A stretch of 64,000 bases of DNA. It comes from Dyadobacter diqingensis (GTDB lineage: Bacteria; Bacteroidota; Bacteroidia; Cytophagales; Spirosomataceae). The translations under genes were made by a program, and so were the position numbers. The stretch spans positions 124,001 to 188,000 of the forward strand of contig NZ_JAMXKF010000011.1 of NCBI RefSeq assembly GCF_024220585.1, written 5' to 3'. Positions 45,622-55,126 of the stretch are shown here, in pieces; positions within the stretch are counted from its first letter, which is position 1; every line of letters starts with the position of its first letter. The notes beneath the pieces are model-generated. The model was given only the letters and a program-made list of their open reading frames with translations. It did no database searches and was not told the DNA's origin.

Positions 45622-46965
45622 TTATGCCAGTGTCGTTTGTTTTACCAGTTCCTGAACAACATCCTGCGTTTTTTCCAGTGTCTCCTCAATGTCTTTTTCG
45701 GTATGAGCAAAGGAGATACTGCCTTGTTTGATCGGCAAGGGGAAGTTGAAAATACCTTTTTCGATCAGTTTTAGACGGTAATTTTTGTCAAAAGCGAAGT
45801 CGTGGTTTTTCATGATGTCGTGGAAATCGACAGGCGCGTGATCCATGAAATACAGACAATACGCTGATCCCTGGCGGGCAACATAATAGGGCTTGTCCAA
45901 AGGAGCGAATATGGTATTTAACCCATCTTCCATCATTTGTCCAAGTTTGTTGATATGCTCATAAACCTTATGTTCCGGTGAGCTTAGTTTTTCCAGTGTA
46001 GCAATGGCAGCGACCGTGGTCAGTGGAAATGCGTTATAGGTACCGGCAATAAGCGCACGTTTATTGCGGTCGGGATTGACAAAATAATCCATGTACTCTT
46101 TCTTTCCGCCGATCACGCCAAGCGGATACCCGTTTGCAACTGCTTTTCCAAAAGTGCTCAAATCGGGTGTGACACCACAAATGCTCTGATAGCCACCAAT
46201 TGCGTGACGGAAACCTGTTTTTACTTCGTCAAAAATCAGCAGAAAACCATTTTCATCAGCCAGCTGGCGTAGTCCTTCCAGATATCCCGGCTGAGGTTTT
46301 ACGATACCGATGTTTTGCAGGATCGGTTCAAGAATCAGGCAGGCCACCGGATAGCGTTTCAGCACATACCGAACCGAGTCCAGGTCATTGTAGTTGATGA
46401 TGTGAACAAGGGATTTATGCTCATCAGGAATACCAGCTGAAAGGGAGTCGAATGGGTATTCGCCGGGACTCACGCGCTCACCCACGTCACTTAAGGCGCT
46501 GATCACGTTGCAAGCCACCTCGTTATGCCAGCCGTTGTATCCGCCCTGCATCACGATAATATGGTCCTTTTGGGTTACCGAACGGGCGATGCGAATGGCA
46601 TGATACGTCGCTTCCGAGCCTGTCGTGGTGATCTGGATGCTGTCGACAGAGGGAACACTTTTACAGAATAATTCTGCAAAACGTCCTTCCTGATCGGTAG
46701 GGCCGGCTCCCATTAACACGGCATCCTGGCCTAATAAATCACGTACAGCATTGTTGATATCTGGGTCGTTATGTCCTAAAAAAGAAGCGGCGAATCCGGC
46801 CTGATAGTCGATGTACTCATTACCTTCGATATCCCAGACGCGGCTTCCTCTTCCTTTTGTAAAACAAATATTCGGATCCGATTTCCGGTTCAGTGACACC
46901 ACGCCGCCAGGAATATATTGCTCGTTATTCTTTAAAAGTGCTAATGATTTTGGCCATGCATTCAT
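45622..46965 (-). CDS. Class III PLP aminotransferase (GSA-aminomutase-like)
   Basis: A 447-residue PLP enzyme close in form to glutamate-1-semialdehyde 2,1-aminomutase. The Schiff-base lysine is K274 (TFGKAVANGYPLG) and the PLP-ring Asp is D246 (LIFDEVKTGFR); TTTGSEATYHAIRIAR binds phosphate. It is not the housekeeping hemL by context: it sits in a glycan operon between a beta-helix protein and a sugar-acid dehydratase. It may transaminate an amino sugar or amino sugar acid (inference), complementing the amidase-like hydrolase of the same operon. Confidence 0.88.
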   Translation of the reverse strand: MNAWPKSLALLKNNEQYIPGGVVSLNRKSDPNICFTKGRGSRVWDIEGNEYIDYQAGFAASFLGHNDPDINNAVRDLLGQDAVLMGAGPTDQEGRFAELFCKSVPSVDSIQITTTGSEATYHAIRIARSVTQKDHIIVMQGGYNGWHNEVACNVISALSDVGERVSPGEYPFDSLSAGIPDEHKSLVHIINYNDLDSVRYVLKRYPVACLILEPILQNIGIVKPQPGYLEGLRQLADENGFLLIFDEVKTGFRHAIGGYQSICGVTPDLSTFGKAVANGYPLGVIGGKKEYMDYFVNPDRNKRALIAGTYNAFPLTTVAAIATLEKLSSPEHKVYEHINKLGQMMEDGLNTIFAPLDKPYYVARQGSAYCLYFMDHAPVDFHDIMKNHDFAFDKNYRLKLIEKGIFNFPLPIKQGSISFAHTEKDIEETLEKTQDVVQELVKQTTLA

Positions 46966-47021
46966 AATCGATACTATTTAATTTTCGGAAGTGATATGTT
47001 TAAAATTTTGATTTTCAGTTG

Positions 47022-48353
47022 TTATTTGTTGATGTTGTTTATGCTGATCTCCGAGACGGATACATTTTTTAGCGTCGCTTTTCCGGCATCCCAGAAAAGG
47101 TTTCCGACAATATTTTTGTGTTTGATATTCACTTTGCTGATCACCAGCTTGTCTACGACTGTATTGTCGTCAAACACAAACTGCGGCGAGGCATACATGT
47201 TTTCAGTCCTGCTTACGTTGGTGATCGTCAGGTTATCGATATAGGAATCTTTGAAAGTGAAAATGCCGTAGGAAGCGTGAAGGTTGGGATGACTCGATCT
47301 CGAATAAATATTCGCCCCTTCCACATTACTAATTTTGACATTGGAAAAAGTGCCCTTTTTATTGAATAAACTGTAAAAGAGGATGGATGCAGCGGCGGTA
47401 TTCCCTTTCACATTTTCAATGGTGATGTCTGAAACCTTGGTATTTTCAAAGGTGTAAAAAGCCACGGCTTTCAGTGCCGGAATCGAGTCGTAGATGTTTT
47501 GCGGGAAAATATTTCTGACCGTCACATTCTTGTAATCATAAGCCGGGAACGGCGACATCTTTCCCTGAAAACTAGCGCCGCCTGACGCAAAAGCGATCAG
47601 GTCGTCGTTGGTGAAGCCGGAGATGTTTTCGAGCAAAACGTTGTTTCCACCACCGGTCACTCCGTCGCCGTTGTGGTTTAATGCGCTCGTATACCGGTTA
47701 TCTCTGAATGGGTTTTGTTGAAAATGAATGTCGTGGATGTGGACATCATTACATTCCATGTAGGCGATTCCCCAGCTTCTGGTGCTGTCGATCTGCATTT
47801 TGGCAACTTCCAGATTTTTTACCTTATAAAAGAAAAAGCCAAAACAGAAATCGGAATCTTCAACGGTTTTGCGGATTGTCCGGGTTTGTGTCCAGGCATT
47901 TCCATTCCATTTTCCGCCGGAAACTTTGATGTTTTCGTTACCGTTGATGAGATCTTTATTACGAAGCAGATATTGGTTCGACGATTTTTTAAGCTCTATG
48001 TATGCTTTTTCGTGGGCGGTCAAGGTGAAATTGGAGGGAATCAAAAGTGCCGAGGAAATCAGATAACGCCCTTCCGGAATCAGCGTTTTTCCTGAGCCAT
48101 CTTTTATGGCCTTATCAATAGCGGCCTGAATGGCTTTTGTATCATCCGTTTTACCATCTGCCTTCGCACCAAATTTTTTTACGTTGGTACCTTCGTTTTT
48201 ATCATCTTTTCTGATCTGCCATTTTCCTTTCCTCAGCGGTTCAGCTACGGCCGAGATTGAATTAACGGACAGGAGAATGACGATGAGCCATAACGTAACG
48301 CTGGCAAAAGCTGAGCGGTAAGTCAACTTCTCACAACTTTGTAGCCATTTCAT
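47022..48353 (-). CDS. Exported right-handed beta-helix protein (GH28/pectate-lyase-like)
   Basis: A 443-residue protein with a signal/anchor segment (about 16-38, FASVTLWLIVILLSVNSISAVA) and the pectate_lyase_3 start VKKFGAKADGKTDDTKAIQAAIDKA. A parallel beta-helix follows, with NHNGDGVTGGG and FTNDDLIAFASGG resembling the GH28 NTD and DD motifs. The GHG motif of classical polygalacturonases is absent, so the activity may be lyase-like or different. It follows susD in operon B and is the only visible glycan-cleaving candidate of that operon. Confidence 0.82.
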   Translation of the reverse strand: MKWLQSCEKLTYRSAFASVTLWLIVILLSVNSISAVAEPLRKGKWQIRKDDKNEGTNVKKFGAKADGKTDDTKAIQAAIDKAIKDGSGKTLIPEGRYLISSALLIPSNFTLTAHEKAYIELKKSSNQYLLRNKDLINGNENIKVSGGKWNGNAWTQTRTIRKTVEDSDFCFGFFFYKVKNLEVAKMQIDSTRSWGIAYMECNDVHIHDIHFQQNPFRDNRYTSALNHNGDGVTGGGNNVLLENISGFTNDDLIAFASGGASFQGKMSPFPAYDYKNVTVRNIFPQNIYDSIPALKAVAFYTFENTKVSDITIENVKGNTAAASILFYSLFNKKGTFSNVKISNVEGANIYSRSSHPNLHASYGIFTFKDSYIDNLTITNVSRTENMYASPQFVFDDNTVVDKLVISKVNIKHKNIVGNLFWDAGKATLKNVSVSEISINNINK

Positions 48354-48386
48354 AATGTAAATGTTTTAGTAATGTGCAATGCAAGC

Positions 48387-48454
48387 AGCTCTTTTAAGAG
48401 CATCCTGTTTATAGAAATGCCGACCAACTCGACGGCCCCGGCTCCTTCGGAGCC
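48387..48454. repeat. Second copy of the dispersed hairpin repeat family
   Basis: AGCTCTTTTAAGAGC followed by ATCCTGTTTATAG, and then GGCTCC TTC GGAGCC at 48440-48454, parallels 31501-31568. It lies in the gap between susD and the beta-helix gene of operon B, so it would be transcribed there. Confidence 0.6.
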
Positions 48455-48528
48455 TCCCAGAACACAAATGATCAGACCTACAAAGTTTCCTGCCGCCTCT
48501 GTTGGAAACGGGCGGCAGGAATGCTCAC

Positions 48529-50004
48529 TTAGTAACCCTCATTCTGAACCAGCACACCCGCGCCCGACAAATTAATCTGCTGTTGTGGGATCGGTAAGAA
48601 CTTTTGGTAAGCCTGAGGCTTCAGCGTCACCACCACTGGTGTTTTGTTCGAATAATTATAATAGGTTTCTTCCTTTGTCAGTACGTTCAGGAACTTGTCT
48701 TTACGTACCAGATCAAACCAGCGTTCGTTTTCATAGGCAAATTCAAGCTGGCGCTCTGTCAGAAGTATATTGGTAAAAGCATCTTTTGTAGCGATATCGG
48801 CTGCTGTATAATTGTGTGTCGCATTGCCAAAAGCACGCTCACGGATTTTATTCAGCTGAAAAAGTGCCTGATCAGCCAGGTTTAGTTCATACAGTGTTTC
48901 AGCATAAAGCAAGACTATATCCGCATAACGCAACACTGGTAAATCCAATCCCGATGCGTTAAAAGTATGTTTGATGGCATACTTGCTGACATAAGGATAC
49001 CAGGTCGCCGGGTCGTTTGGTTTGCTTGGTGCAACCCACCATTCGGTAATGGTTGCCGCTTTTCGGGTATCGGTTGCCTCGTATTTTTGCAGTAATGACC
49101 AGGAAGGCAAAGCCACTTCTGCACCGCGGTCAACGATATTAATAGCTCCTGAATTGGGAATGAAGGCTGTTGATAATGTTTGTCCATTGGTGCCATCGAT
49201 GTATTTCATGGCAAACATCGTTTCGTCGTTGTCTTCGGTCACAACCTGCCACAACGATGCGAAATTGGGTACCAGTTTGAATTTAAACTCGGTGTTAACC
49301 TGTTCAAGATAGGTTTTGGCATTCGCCCAGTCTTTACGATAAACATATACCTTGGCCAGTAAACCTGCCGCAGCCCCTTTGTTCGCTCTTCCTTTTACAG
49401 CCTTGTCGGGCGCAGGGAGTTTGGTCAGTGCATCTTTGAGATCTTCGATGATGAATGCGTAAATATCATCTATCGAAGCACGTGAAAGTTTTGCAGCTTC
49501 TTCGATGGAAAGCTGCGAATCTACTTTTGGCACCGCGCCGAAAACACGGACCAGATCGAAGTAGAAAAGTGCCCGCATAAATTTTGCCTCGCCCGCGTAC
49601 TGATCTTTGGTGCCGGCTGCGTAATCTGTCGGTTTGTCGATGTTTTTCAAAACCGCATTGGCATGAAAAATACCGTTATAACTCGCGTCCCAGAATGAGG
49701 CCGCAAGAGGATTATCAGATGTGATGGCTAACAAATCCATTTCCGATGCCCCTGCAACATTGGTGTTGGACGACATATACAGATTATCTGAGGGGGATTC
49801 CAGCAACAGATAATCGGTTTGTTTCCGTGTCTGAAGACGGTTATAAACCCCCAGCACGGCTGAATTCATATCCTTCGCATTGGTATAAAAATTGACATTG
49901 GTCAAAACCGATTCGGGTGTCAGATTCAAAAGTTTGTCTTCACAGCCTCCAAGTGCTATGGAAAGCGAAAGCAACGCACTGATATATAGTTTATTTCTTT
50001 TCAT
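48529..50004 (-). CDS. SusD/RagB-type glycan-binding lipoprotein
   Basis: Surface lipoprotein partner of the SusC encoded 18 bp upstream. It has 491 residues with lipobox IALGGC (Cys about 21), then EDKLLNLTPESVLTNVNFY. SusD-type segments are AKFMRALFYFDLVRVFGAVP, the TPR-like middle and LLTERQLEFAYENERWFDLVR near the C-terminus. It is about 70 residues shorter than the SusD at 26567 and only distantly similar, so the two systems likely take different glycans. Confidence 0.93.
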   Translation of the reverse strand: MKRNKLYISALLSLSIALGGCEDKLLNLTPESVLTNVNFYTNAKDMNSAVLGVYNRLQTRKQTDYLLLESPSDNLYMSSNTNVAGASEMDLLAITSDNPLAASFWDASYNGIFHANAVLKNIDKPTDYAAGTKDQYAGEAKFMRALFYFDLVRVFGAVPKVDSQLSIEEAAKLSRASIDDIYAFIIEDLKDALTKLPAPDKAVKGRANKGAAAGLLAKVYVYRKDWANAKTYLEQVNTEFKFKLVPNFASLWQVVTEDNDETMFAMKYIDGTNGQTLSTAFIPNSGAINIVDRGAEVALPSWSLLQKYEATDTRKAATITEWWVAPSKPNDPATWYPYVSKYAIKHTFNASGLDLPVLRYADIVLLYAETLYELNLADQALFQLNKIRERAFGNATHNYTAADIATKDAFTNILLTERQLEFAYENERWFDLVRKDKFLNVLTKEETYYNYSNKTPVVVTLKPQAYQKFLPIPQQQINLSGAGVLVQNEGY

Positions 50005-50022
50005 GATTTCAAAAATTAGAAG

Positions 50023-53000
50023 TTAAAAACTAACATTCACACCCAGCGTAATTACTCTGTTGATCGGCTCGGAACCATTGTTTAAACCCGGCTTGCTGCT
50101 AATCCCGGCAATTTCTCCGGCGGTATATCCTTCCGGGTTGTAGCCGTGGAAATCTTTGCTGGTGATCATGATCGGGTTGGCGAGCGAGGTGTAAATCCGG
50201 AGGTTGCTCATTTTTAACTTTTGTGCGATGGAAGCAGGAAGCGTATAACCCAGGTTAATGTTGCGGACTGCGAGGAATGAAGCGTTTTCAATGTACACAT
50301 CCGAAGAGGACTGGAAACTCAATGTACTCAAAGCACTTGCCGGCATTTTGTTGTCTCCCGGTTCACTGGTCGACCACCATTGCGTTTCCACCAGCGAACG
50401 ACGCATCGCGCCCAGGAGAGCACCCTGATAATATTCGTTCTCGAAGTTGTACATTTTGGCTCCTAGCGAAGCCTGCATCGCAATACTCAGATCGAAGTTT
50501 TTATAGGAGAAATTATTAATAAAGCCGAGAAATGCTTTGGGCTGGAAATTGCCCAGGATAACCTTGTCAGAAGCATTAATTTTACCATCGCCATTGGTAT
50601 CCTGGTATTTTGGACTACCTAATTTAGACCCGGCCAAAACCGGAGAATTTGCGAGTTCTTCCTGTGTTTTGATCACACCGATGGTTTTGTAGCCGTAGTA
50701 TGAGAACATCTTTTCTCCTTTGCGAAGCAGCCAGCTCATGCCGTAAGTGTCCGTGGTGATGCGTTCTTCCACCCCACCAAGGTCCAGAACTTTGTTAACA
50801 TTTTTGGCCGCGTTGAATGACGCATCCCATTTGAATTCGCCCGTTAAAATTCGCCCGTTAATTTCCAGTTCTATTCCCTTGTTACTGATTTGTCCGATGT
50901 TGGAAATGGATGTTGCAAAACCCGTAATGGAAGGAATAGAAACGTTGTAAAGCAGTTTTGACGTTTTCTTGTCGTAATAATCGATAACCAGATTCAGGCG
51001 ATTGTTGAAAAGTCCGATGTCAATGCCGGCGTCGTAACCATTTGTTTTTTCCCAGCTCAATTTGTTGTTGCCAAAAGAAGTCTGCGCCTGTCCTTTGGTC
51101 AACACACCGCCCGGCGAGTAATAAACGTCCCCGATTTTACCCAGATAATCAAAATCACCAATGTTGAAGTTACCCGTGGCACCGTAACTGGCCCGTATTT
51201 TAAGATCGCTGATCGCTTTCACATTTTGTAAAAACGGTTCCTGAGAAACTCTCCATGCTACCGAAGCTGATGGAAAATATCCCCAGCGATTATCCGGCCC
51301 GAAGCGGGAGCTGCCATCGGTACGGATCGATGCGGACAATAGGTATTTGTTTTTGTAACCATAATGAACACGGGTGAAATAGGAAATTAATCCCCACTGA
51401 GACTTTGAAGTACTGGTCAAAGCCGGGTTAATGATGGCATTGTTCAGGGTATGAATAATATCATTATTAAAAGAACCGGCTACGGCCGTCATGGATGACG
51501 AATTGGACTTGAACTGCTGATAGGAAGCACCGGCGATGGCGTTGAGCTCATGATTTTCTTTCAGTGTAGTCGAATAACTCAGAACGTTTTCATTCAGCAA
51601 ACTAATGCCTCTTGAAGTCGCTTCCGACCCTGAGTTGGTGCCGGTGCTCGCCGCATAGGTTGCCTGAAACTGCTGTGTGGTATTATAGGCAATGTTACTC
51701 CCGATGGAAGACTTGAAGCGTAAACCAGGGGCGATATCAAAGTTGATATAAGCCTCTCCGATGTTGTTGAAGGTGTTTGCCTTGTAATCGGAGCCATTCA
51801 GAACGGCCATTGGATTAACTTGCCCCGACACAACAAATCCCCAGTAATCTCTGGATTTGGGATAGGTGCCGTCGGGATTCTGTACCGCTACGAAACTTGG
51901 ATATTTTACCAGGCCGTTAATATCGATCGGTGCATAACGGCGGTTGGAGTAGGAGGGGTTAACCATCAATCCGACGCTCACAACTGAATTCACTTTCAGG
52001 TCAACGTTCGCACGTACACCGTAGTTTTTGTACCAGGTATTTTTTAGCGTTCCTTTTTCGTCTTTTAATGTAGTGGAAATATAATATTTCGCATTATCGG
52101 TGCCTCCCGAAACAGATAGGTTGTAGTTCTGAATCGCGGCGGTTTGTAATACCTGATCCTGCCAGTTTACATTGTTGCCATTTTTCAGGACATCACTCAC
52201 CTGATACTGGTTGGGACGGCGGGAATCTCCCCAAACAGGAATGGAAACGTCTCCGCCAACCCAGGCGTATTCGCGGTTCTGGTAACGGACCGCATAGTCA
52301 TAATACTCCTGGCCCGACAGCCAGTCGTCATGGCCTCTTGCTTTTGCCAAACCGGTGTAGGCGTTTACGCTGAACTTGGGTTTGCCACTCTTTCCTTTTT
52401 TCGTTGTGACGATAATTACGCCTCCGGCTGCTCTGGATCCATAAATGGCCGCGGAAGAAGCATCCTTCAAAACTTCAATGGATTGTACATCATTCATGTT
52501 GATGCTCCCAAGACTCCCTCCCGGAAAGCCGTCGATAACGACCAATGGCTCATTGCCTGCGTCAATAGAACCTGCTCCGCGGATTCGGATGAGTGGCGCC
52601 GAGCCTGGTGTACTGCGGGTTTGGGAAATATTTACACCTGCCAAACGTCCAACCAAAGCAGATTCGGGCCTACCGGCGGGTATCTGATCGAGAATTACAT
52701 TTTCGATTTTACTGACCGCTGCGGTAACGGAACTTTTCTTCATCGTTCCATAACCCACCACAACGAGCTCATCGAGATTTGTGTTGCTTGGACTGAGCGA
52801 GACATTGAAAACGGACTGGTTTCCAACCGCTACCTCTTTTTTATTATAACCAATAAACGAAAAGACCAGCACTTCGTTGCTTGCTGCTTCGAGCGTGAAG
52901 TCGCCGTTTACATCCGTAGCTACACCGCGGCTCGTTCCCTTGATCATCACATTAACGCCTGGCAATGAGGATTTGGCCACACTGTCGATGATCGTTCCTT

Positions 53001-53106
53001 TGATGGCACGCACATTTTGAGCAAACGATAATCCGGTCCTGCATAATGACAATGCAATAACCATCATCAGGATAGGTCTCAGTTGGTAAAGTTTTCTTTT
53101 TTTCAT
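50023..53106 (-). CDS. SusC/RagA-type TonB-dependent outer-membrane transporter
   Basis: Outer-membrane glycan importer of 1027 residues. It has a signal peptide (to about LSFAQ, residue 30), a carboxypeptidase-regulatory-like domain (VRAIKGTIIDSVAKSSLPG, about 32-110), DELVVVGYGTMKKSSVTAA, a plug with DASSAAIYGSRAAGGVIIVTTKKG and a barrel. The ATG at 53106 is chosen because a longer frame to 53196 would translate the GGGTACGTACCC operator and lacks a signal peptide at its start. First gene of operon B. No anti-sigma-interacting N-terminal domain is present. Confidence 0.94.
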   Translation of the reverse strand: MKKRKLYQLRPILMMVIALSLCRTGLSFAQNVRAIKGTIIDSVAKSSLPGVNVMIKGTSRGVATDVNGDFTLEAASNEVLVFSFIGYNKKEVAVGNQSVFNVSLSPSNTNLDELVVVGYGTMKKSSVTAAVSKIENVILDQIPAGRPESALVGRLAGVNISQTRSTPGSAPLIRIRGAGSIDAGNEPLVVIDGFPGGSLGSINMNDVQSIEVLKDASSAAIYGSRAAGGVIIVTTKKGKSGKPKFSVNAYTGLAKARGHDDWLSGQEYYDYAVRYQNREYAWVGGDVSIPVWGDSRRPNQYQVSDVLKNGNNVNWQDQVLQTAAIQNYNLSVSGGTDNAKYYISTTLKDEKGTLKNTWYKNYGVRANVDLKVNSVVSVGLMVNPSYSNRRYAPIDINGLVKYPSFVAVQNPDGTYPKSRDYWGFVVSGQVNPMAVLNGSDYKANTFNNIGEAYINFDIAPGLRFKSSIGSNIAYNTTQQFQATYAASTGTNSGSEATSRGISLLNENVLSYSTTLKENHELNAIAGASYQQFKSNSSSMTAVAGSFNNDIIHTLNNAIINPALTSTSKSQWGLISYFTRVHYGYKNKYLLSASIRTDGSSRFGPDNRWGYFPSASVAWRVSQEPFLQNVKAISDLKIRASYGATGNFNIGDFDYLGKIGDVYYSPGGVLTKGQAQTSFGNNKLSWEKTNGYDAGIDIGLFNNRLNLVIDYYDKKTSKLLYNVSIPSITGFATSISNIGQISNKGIELEINGRILTGEFKWDASFNAAKNVNKVLDLGGVEERITTDTYGMSWLLRKGEKMFSYYGYKTIGVIKTQEELANSPVLAGSKLGSPKYQDTNGDGKINASDKVILGNFQPKAFLGFINNFSYKNFDLSIAMQASLGAKMYNFENEYYQGALLGAMRRSLVETQWWSTSEPGDNKMPASALSTLSFQSSSDVYIENASFLAVRNINLGYTLPASIAQKLKMSNLRIYTSLANPIMITSKDFHGYNPEGYTAGEIAGISSKPGLNNGSEPINRVITLGVNVSF

Positions 53107-53171
53107 TTCGTTAAAGTGTAAGAATGGTTTAGGAATACTTATTGAATCAACAATAACCTGTTTTTTAAAAA

Positions 53172-53183
53172 GGGTACGTACCC
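53172..53183. promoter_or_regulatory. LacI-type operator, operon B
   Basis: GGGTACGTACCC is a perfect 12-bp palindrome, 66-77 bp upstream of the chosen susC start. Same core as at 39563-39574 and 61346-61357. Confidence 0.7.
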
Positions 53184-53474
53184 GCTTTGTCATCAAGAAA
53201 TTATTTTGATCAATAAAAATAACCCGTAAAGCGGGTGCAATCAGAACGAAGGGTTTTAGTCATGTATGAAAGCGTTTGGATTGTCAATATTTTAAGATTC
53301 GACTATGATCAACAATATGTCTTCAGTATTCATCCTGCCACGAGCGGCCGTTATGTTGTTCTTTCATAACAGAAATGCTAATAGATATATATTCCGATTG
53401 TTTAGAAATCCGGGAGATTGTATAAACAATGTTACTTCACACTTTAACAGACTTGTAATTAATTTTGAATAATT

Positions 53475-53511
53475 AATGTTTACAAATATATATTATTATT
53501 GTTTACAAAAA
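53475..53511. promoter_or_regulatory. Candidate GntR/FadR-type sites near operon B promoter
   Basis: ATGTTTACAAAT (53475-53486) and TTGTTTACAAAA (53499-53510) share GTTTACAAA with a spacing of about 23 bp, roughly two helix turns. The same motif in the other orientation lies at the start of the GntR gene, so it may be the target of that regulator. One copy overlaps the possible -7 box. Confidence 0.45.
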
Positions 53512-53583
53512 AATCTAAATATAAAATTTTTAAATGTTGGCAATAGCCAACTAAAATGTATTTGTTCTCTATATTTTTTTGCG

Positions 53584-54216
53584 TTAATCCAGTGAAGAAA
53601 TTTCGCCTCTTGATAGGTGCTTGCTCAATGTGGTCTCTGCAAGCGTAAGATCGTTCTTCTTTAATGCCTCTACAATTTTCCGATGTTCCATATCGGTTTG
53701 TTCGTAGTCGTTCATATGGGTTTGTGTGGTACCTAATTTCTGATGAAATAAAGGGATATTGCTTCCCTGGTATGCATCTTTAAGTTTCTCGTTATAGGCA
53801 GCATGTATGAGTGTTTCGTGAAATTTTATGTCAGCTTCCATTGCGCCGCCCAAATATCCCCGTTGTGCCATGGCTGTGAAGTCGTTGCATATTTCTTCCA
53901 GTTTCTGAATGCTTTCCTTGTCGTTTTTCTGAAAAGCGAGTCGTAGTGCGCCGAGTTCGAGAATTTCGCGTAGTTCTCTGATTTCCCGGATATCATCAGC
54001 ATTCATGGATTTTACAAAGTAGCCGCTTTTTTCACCTAAGACGATGAGTTTTTCACCCAGTAGTCGGGTTAGTGCTTCTCGAACGGCCATTCTGCTGACT
54101 TCCATTTTCTTTGCCCATACATCTTCCTTTAATCTTGTTCCGGCAATCAGTTGGTTTGATAATATTTTTCTGCGTAATTCAATGTATACTTTGCTGGCTA
54201 GTGAATCTTCTTTCAT
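53584..54216 (-). CDS. GntR family regulator, FadR subfamily with FCD domain
   Basis: DNA-binding repressor or activator of 210 residues. The winged HTH spans about 5-72 (LRRKILSNQLIAGTRLKEDVWAKKMEVSRMAVREALTRL). The C-terminal FCD ligand domain keeps the metal residues D129 and H133 (DIKFHETLIH), H178 and H200. FCD regulators usually sense sugar acids such as uronates or gluconate. The ATG at 54216 is chosen over a TTG at 54234 that lies inside a putative operator. It is placed upstream of operon B in the same direction and likely controls it and itself. Confidence 0.92.
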   Translation of the reverse strand: MKEDSLASKVYIELRRKILSNQLIAGTRLKEDVWAKKMEVSRMAVREALTRLLGEKLIVLGEKSGYFVKSMNADDIREIRELREILELGALRLAFQKNDKESIQKLEEICNDFTAMAQRGYLGGAMEADIKFHETLIHAAYNEKLKDAYQGSNIPLFHQKLGTTQTHMNDYEQTDMEHRKIVEALKKNDLTLAETTLSKHLSRGEISSLD

Positions 54217-54223
54217 TTGAATA

Positions 54224-54273
54224 TTTGTAAACAAAAATTTGTTTAATTGGTAAACTTATATTGTTTGTAAATA
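54224..54273. promoter_or_regulatory. Candidate autoregulatory sites of the GntR gene
   Basis: TTTGTAAACAAA (54224-54235) has palindromic TTTGT/ACAAA arms. Half-matching GGTAAACT (near 54249) and TTTGTAAATA (54263-54272) follow, giving three spaced copies directly upstream of the start codon. They match the motif pair at 53475-53511. Confidence 0.45.
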
Positions 54274-54336
54274 TAGCAAAAATAGTCAAATTGAAAGTGT
54301 TTAATTTGAACGTAATCAAAGGTTTATCGCATCTTA

Positions 54337-55126
54337 CCAAACTTTCCTACGGAACGATGTTGGCTTTAACCAACTTTGTTGCTACCGACGAACCGTCCCT
54401 TTGGGACGTTGGCATGTGTGTGTAAATCTTTGGTTAATAACAATTCACCAAACGTTCCTACGGAACGATGTTGGCTTCTACTAACTTGGTTGCTACCGAC
54501 GAATCGTCCCTTTGGGACGTTGGCATATTGGCATTTTTGTTTAAAGTCTTTGTTTATGACCATCCACCAGACGTTCCTACGGAACGATATTGGCTTCTGT
54601 TAACTTGGTTGCTACCGACGAATCGTCCTTTTGGGACGTTAGCATATGTTTGTAAAATCTTTGATTAATAACCATTTACCAAACGTTCCTACGGAATGAT
54701 GTTGGCTTTAACCAACTTGGTTGCTACCAGCGAGTCGTCGATTTGGGACGTTAGCATATGTTTGTAAAATCTTTGATTAATAACCATTCACCAGACGTTC
54801 CTATGGAATGATGTTGGCTTTAACCGGCTTGGTTGCTACCAACGAGCCGTCCCTTTGGGACGTTGGCATATGTTTGTAAAATCTTTGATTAATAACCATT
54901 CACCAAACGTTCCTATGGAATGATGTTGGCTTTAACTGACTTGGTTGCTACCAACGAGTCGTCCCTTTGGGACGTTGGCATATGTTTGTAAAATCTTTGA
55001 TTAATAACCATTCACCAAACGTTCCTACGGAACGATGTTGGCTTTGACCAACTTCGTTGCTACCGACGAGCCGTCCCTTTGGGACGTGGAAATTTGCTTT
55101 TTGTTTAAAATGTCTGGTTTGTGATC
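54337..55126. repeat. Array of seven tandem units of about 112 bp
   Basis: Units begin at 54337, 54448, 54567, 54679, 54791, 54903 and 55015, mostly with exact 112-bp spacing. Each starts CCAAACGTTCCTACGGAACGA (a GTTCC/GGAAC hairpin), continues TTGGCTTTAACC and GTTGCTACC, and has a second hairpin CGTCCCTTTGGGACG. Sequence between hairpins is also conserved, so there are no unique spacers. No coding potential is evident. It lies between the GntR gene and the PQQ dehydrogenase gene. Confidence 0.92.

Larger units (their letters stand above)
53107..53583. promoter_or_regulatory. Control region of operon B (susC leader, 477 bp)
   Basis: No gene was seen. From the susC side it holds the leader 12-mer (53126-53137), the LacI-type palindrome (53172-53183) and, 300 bp further up, two GntR-type motifs (about 53475-53511). 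A minus-strand TATATTTG (53489-53482) with TTTG 15 nt upstream (53508-53505) is a possible promoter with short spacing; if used, the 5'-UTR would be about 370 nt. A nearer promoter was not identified. Confidence 0.5.

Noticed and set aside
45622..46965. Housekeeping hemL (heme biosynthesis)
   Set aside because: The fold fits, but the gene is inside a glycan-use operon, and the sequence departs from the usual HemL pattern around the PLP lysine (FGKAVANGYPLG).
47022..48353. Classical GH28 polygalacturonase
   Set aside because: The GHG motif is missing, so only a beta-helix GH28/pectate-lyase-like call is supported.
53107..53196. N-terminal extension of the second SusC to 53196
   Set aside because: It would translate through the GGGTACGTACCC operator and place 30 extra residues before a normal signal peptide.
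54366..54668. Several short open frames on both strands
   Set aside because: They repeat with the tandem units (same peptide pieces recur), so they are by-products of the array.
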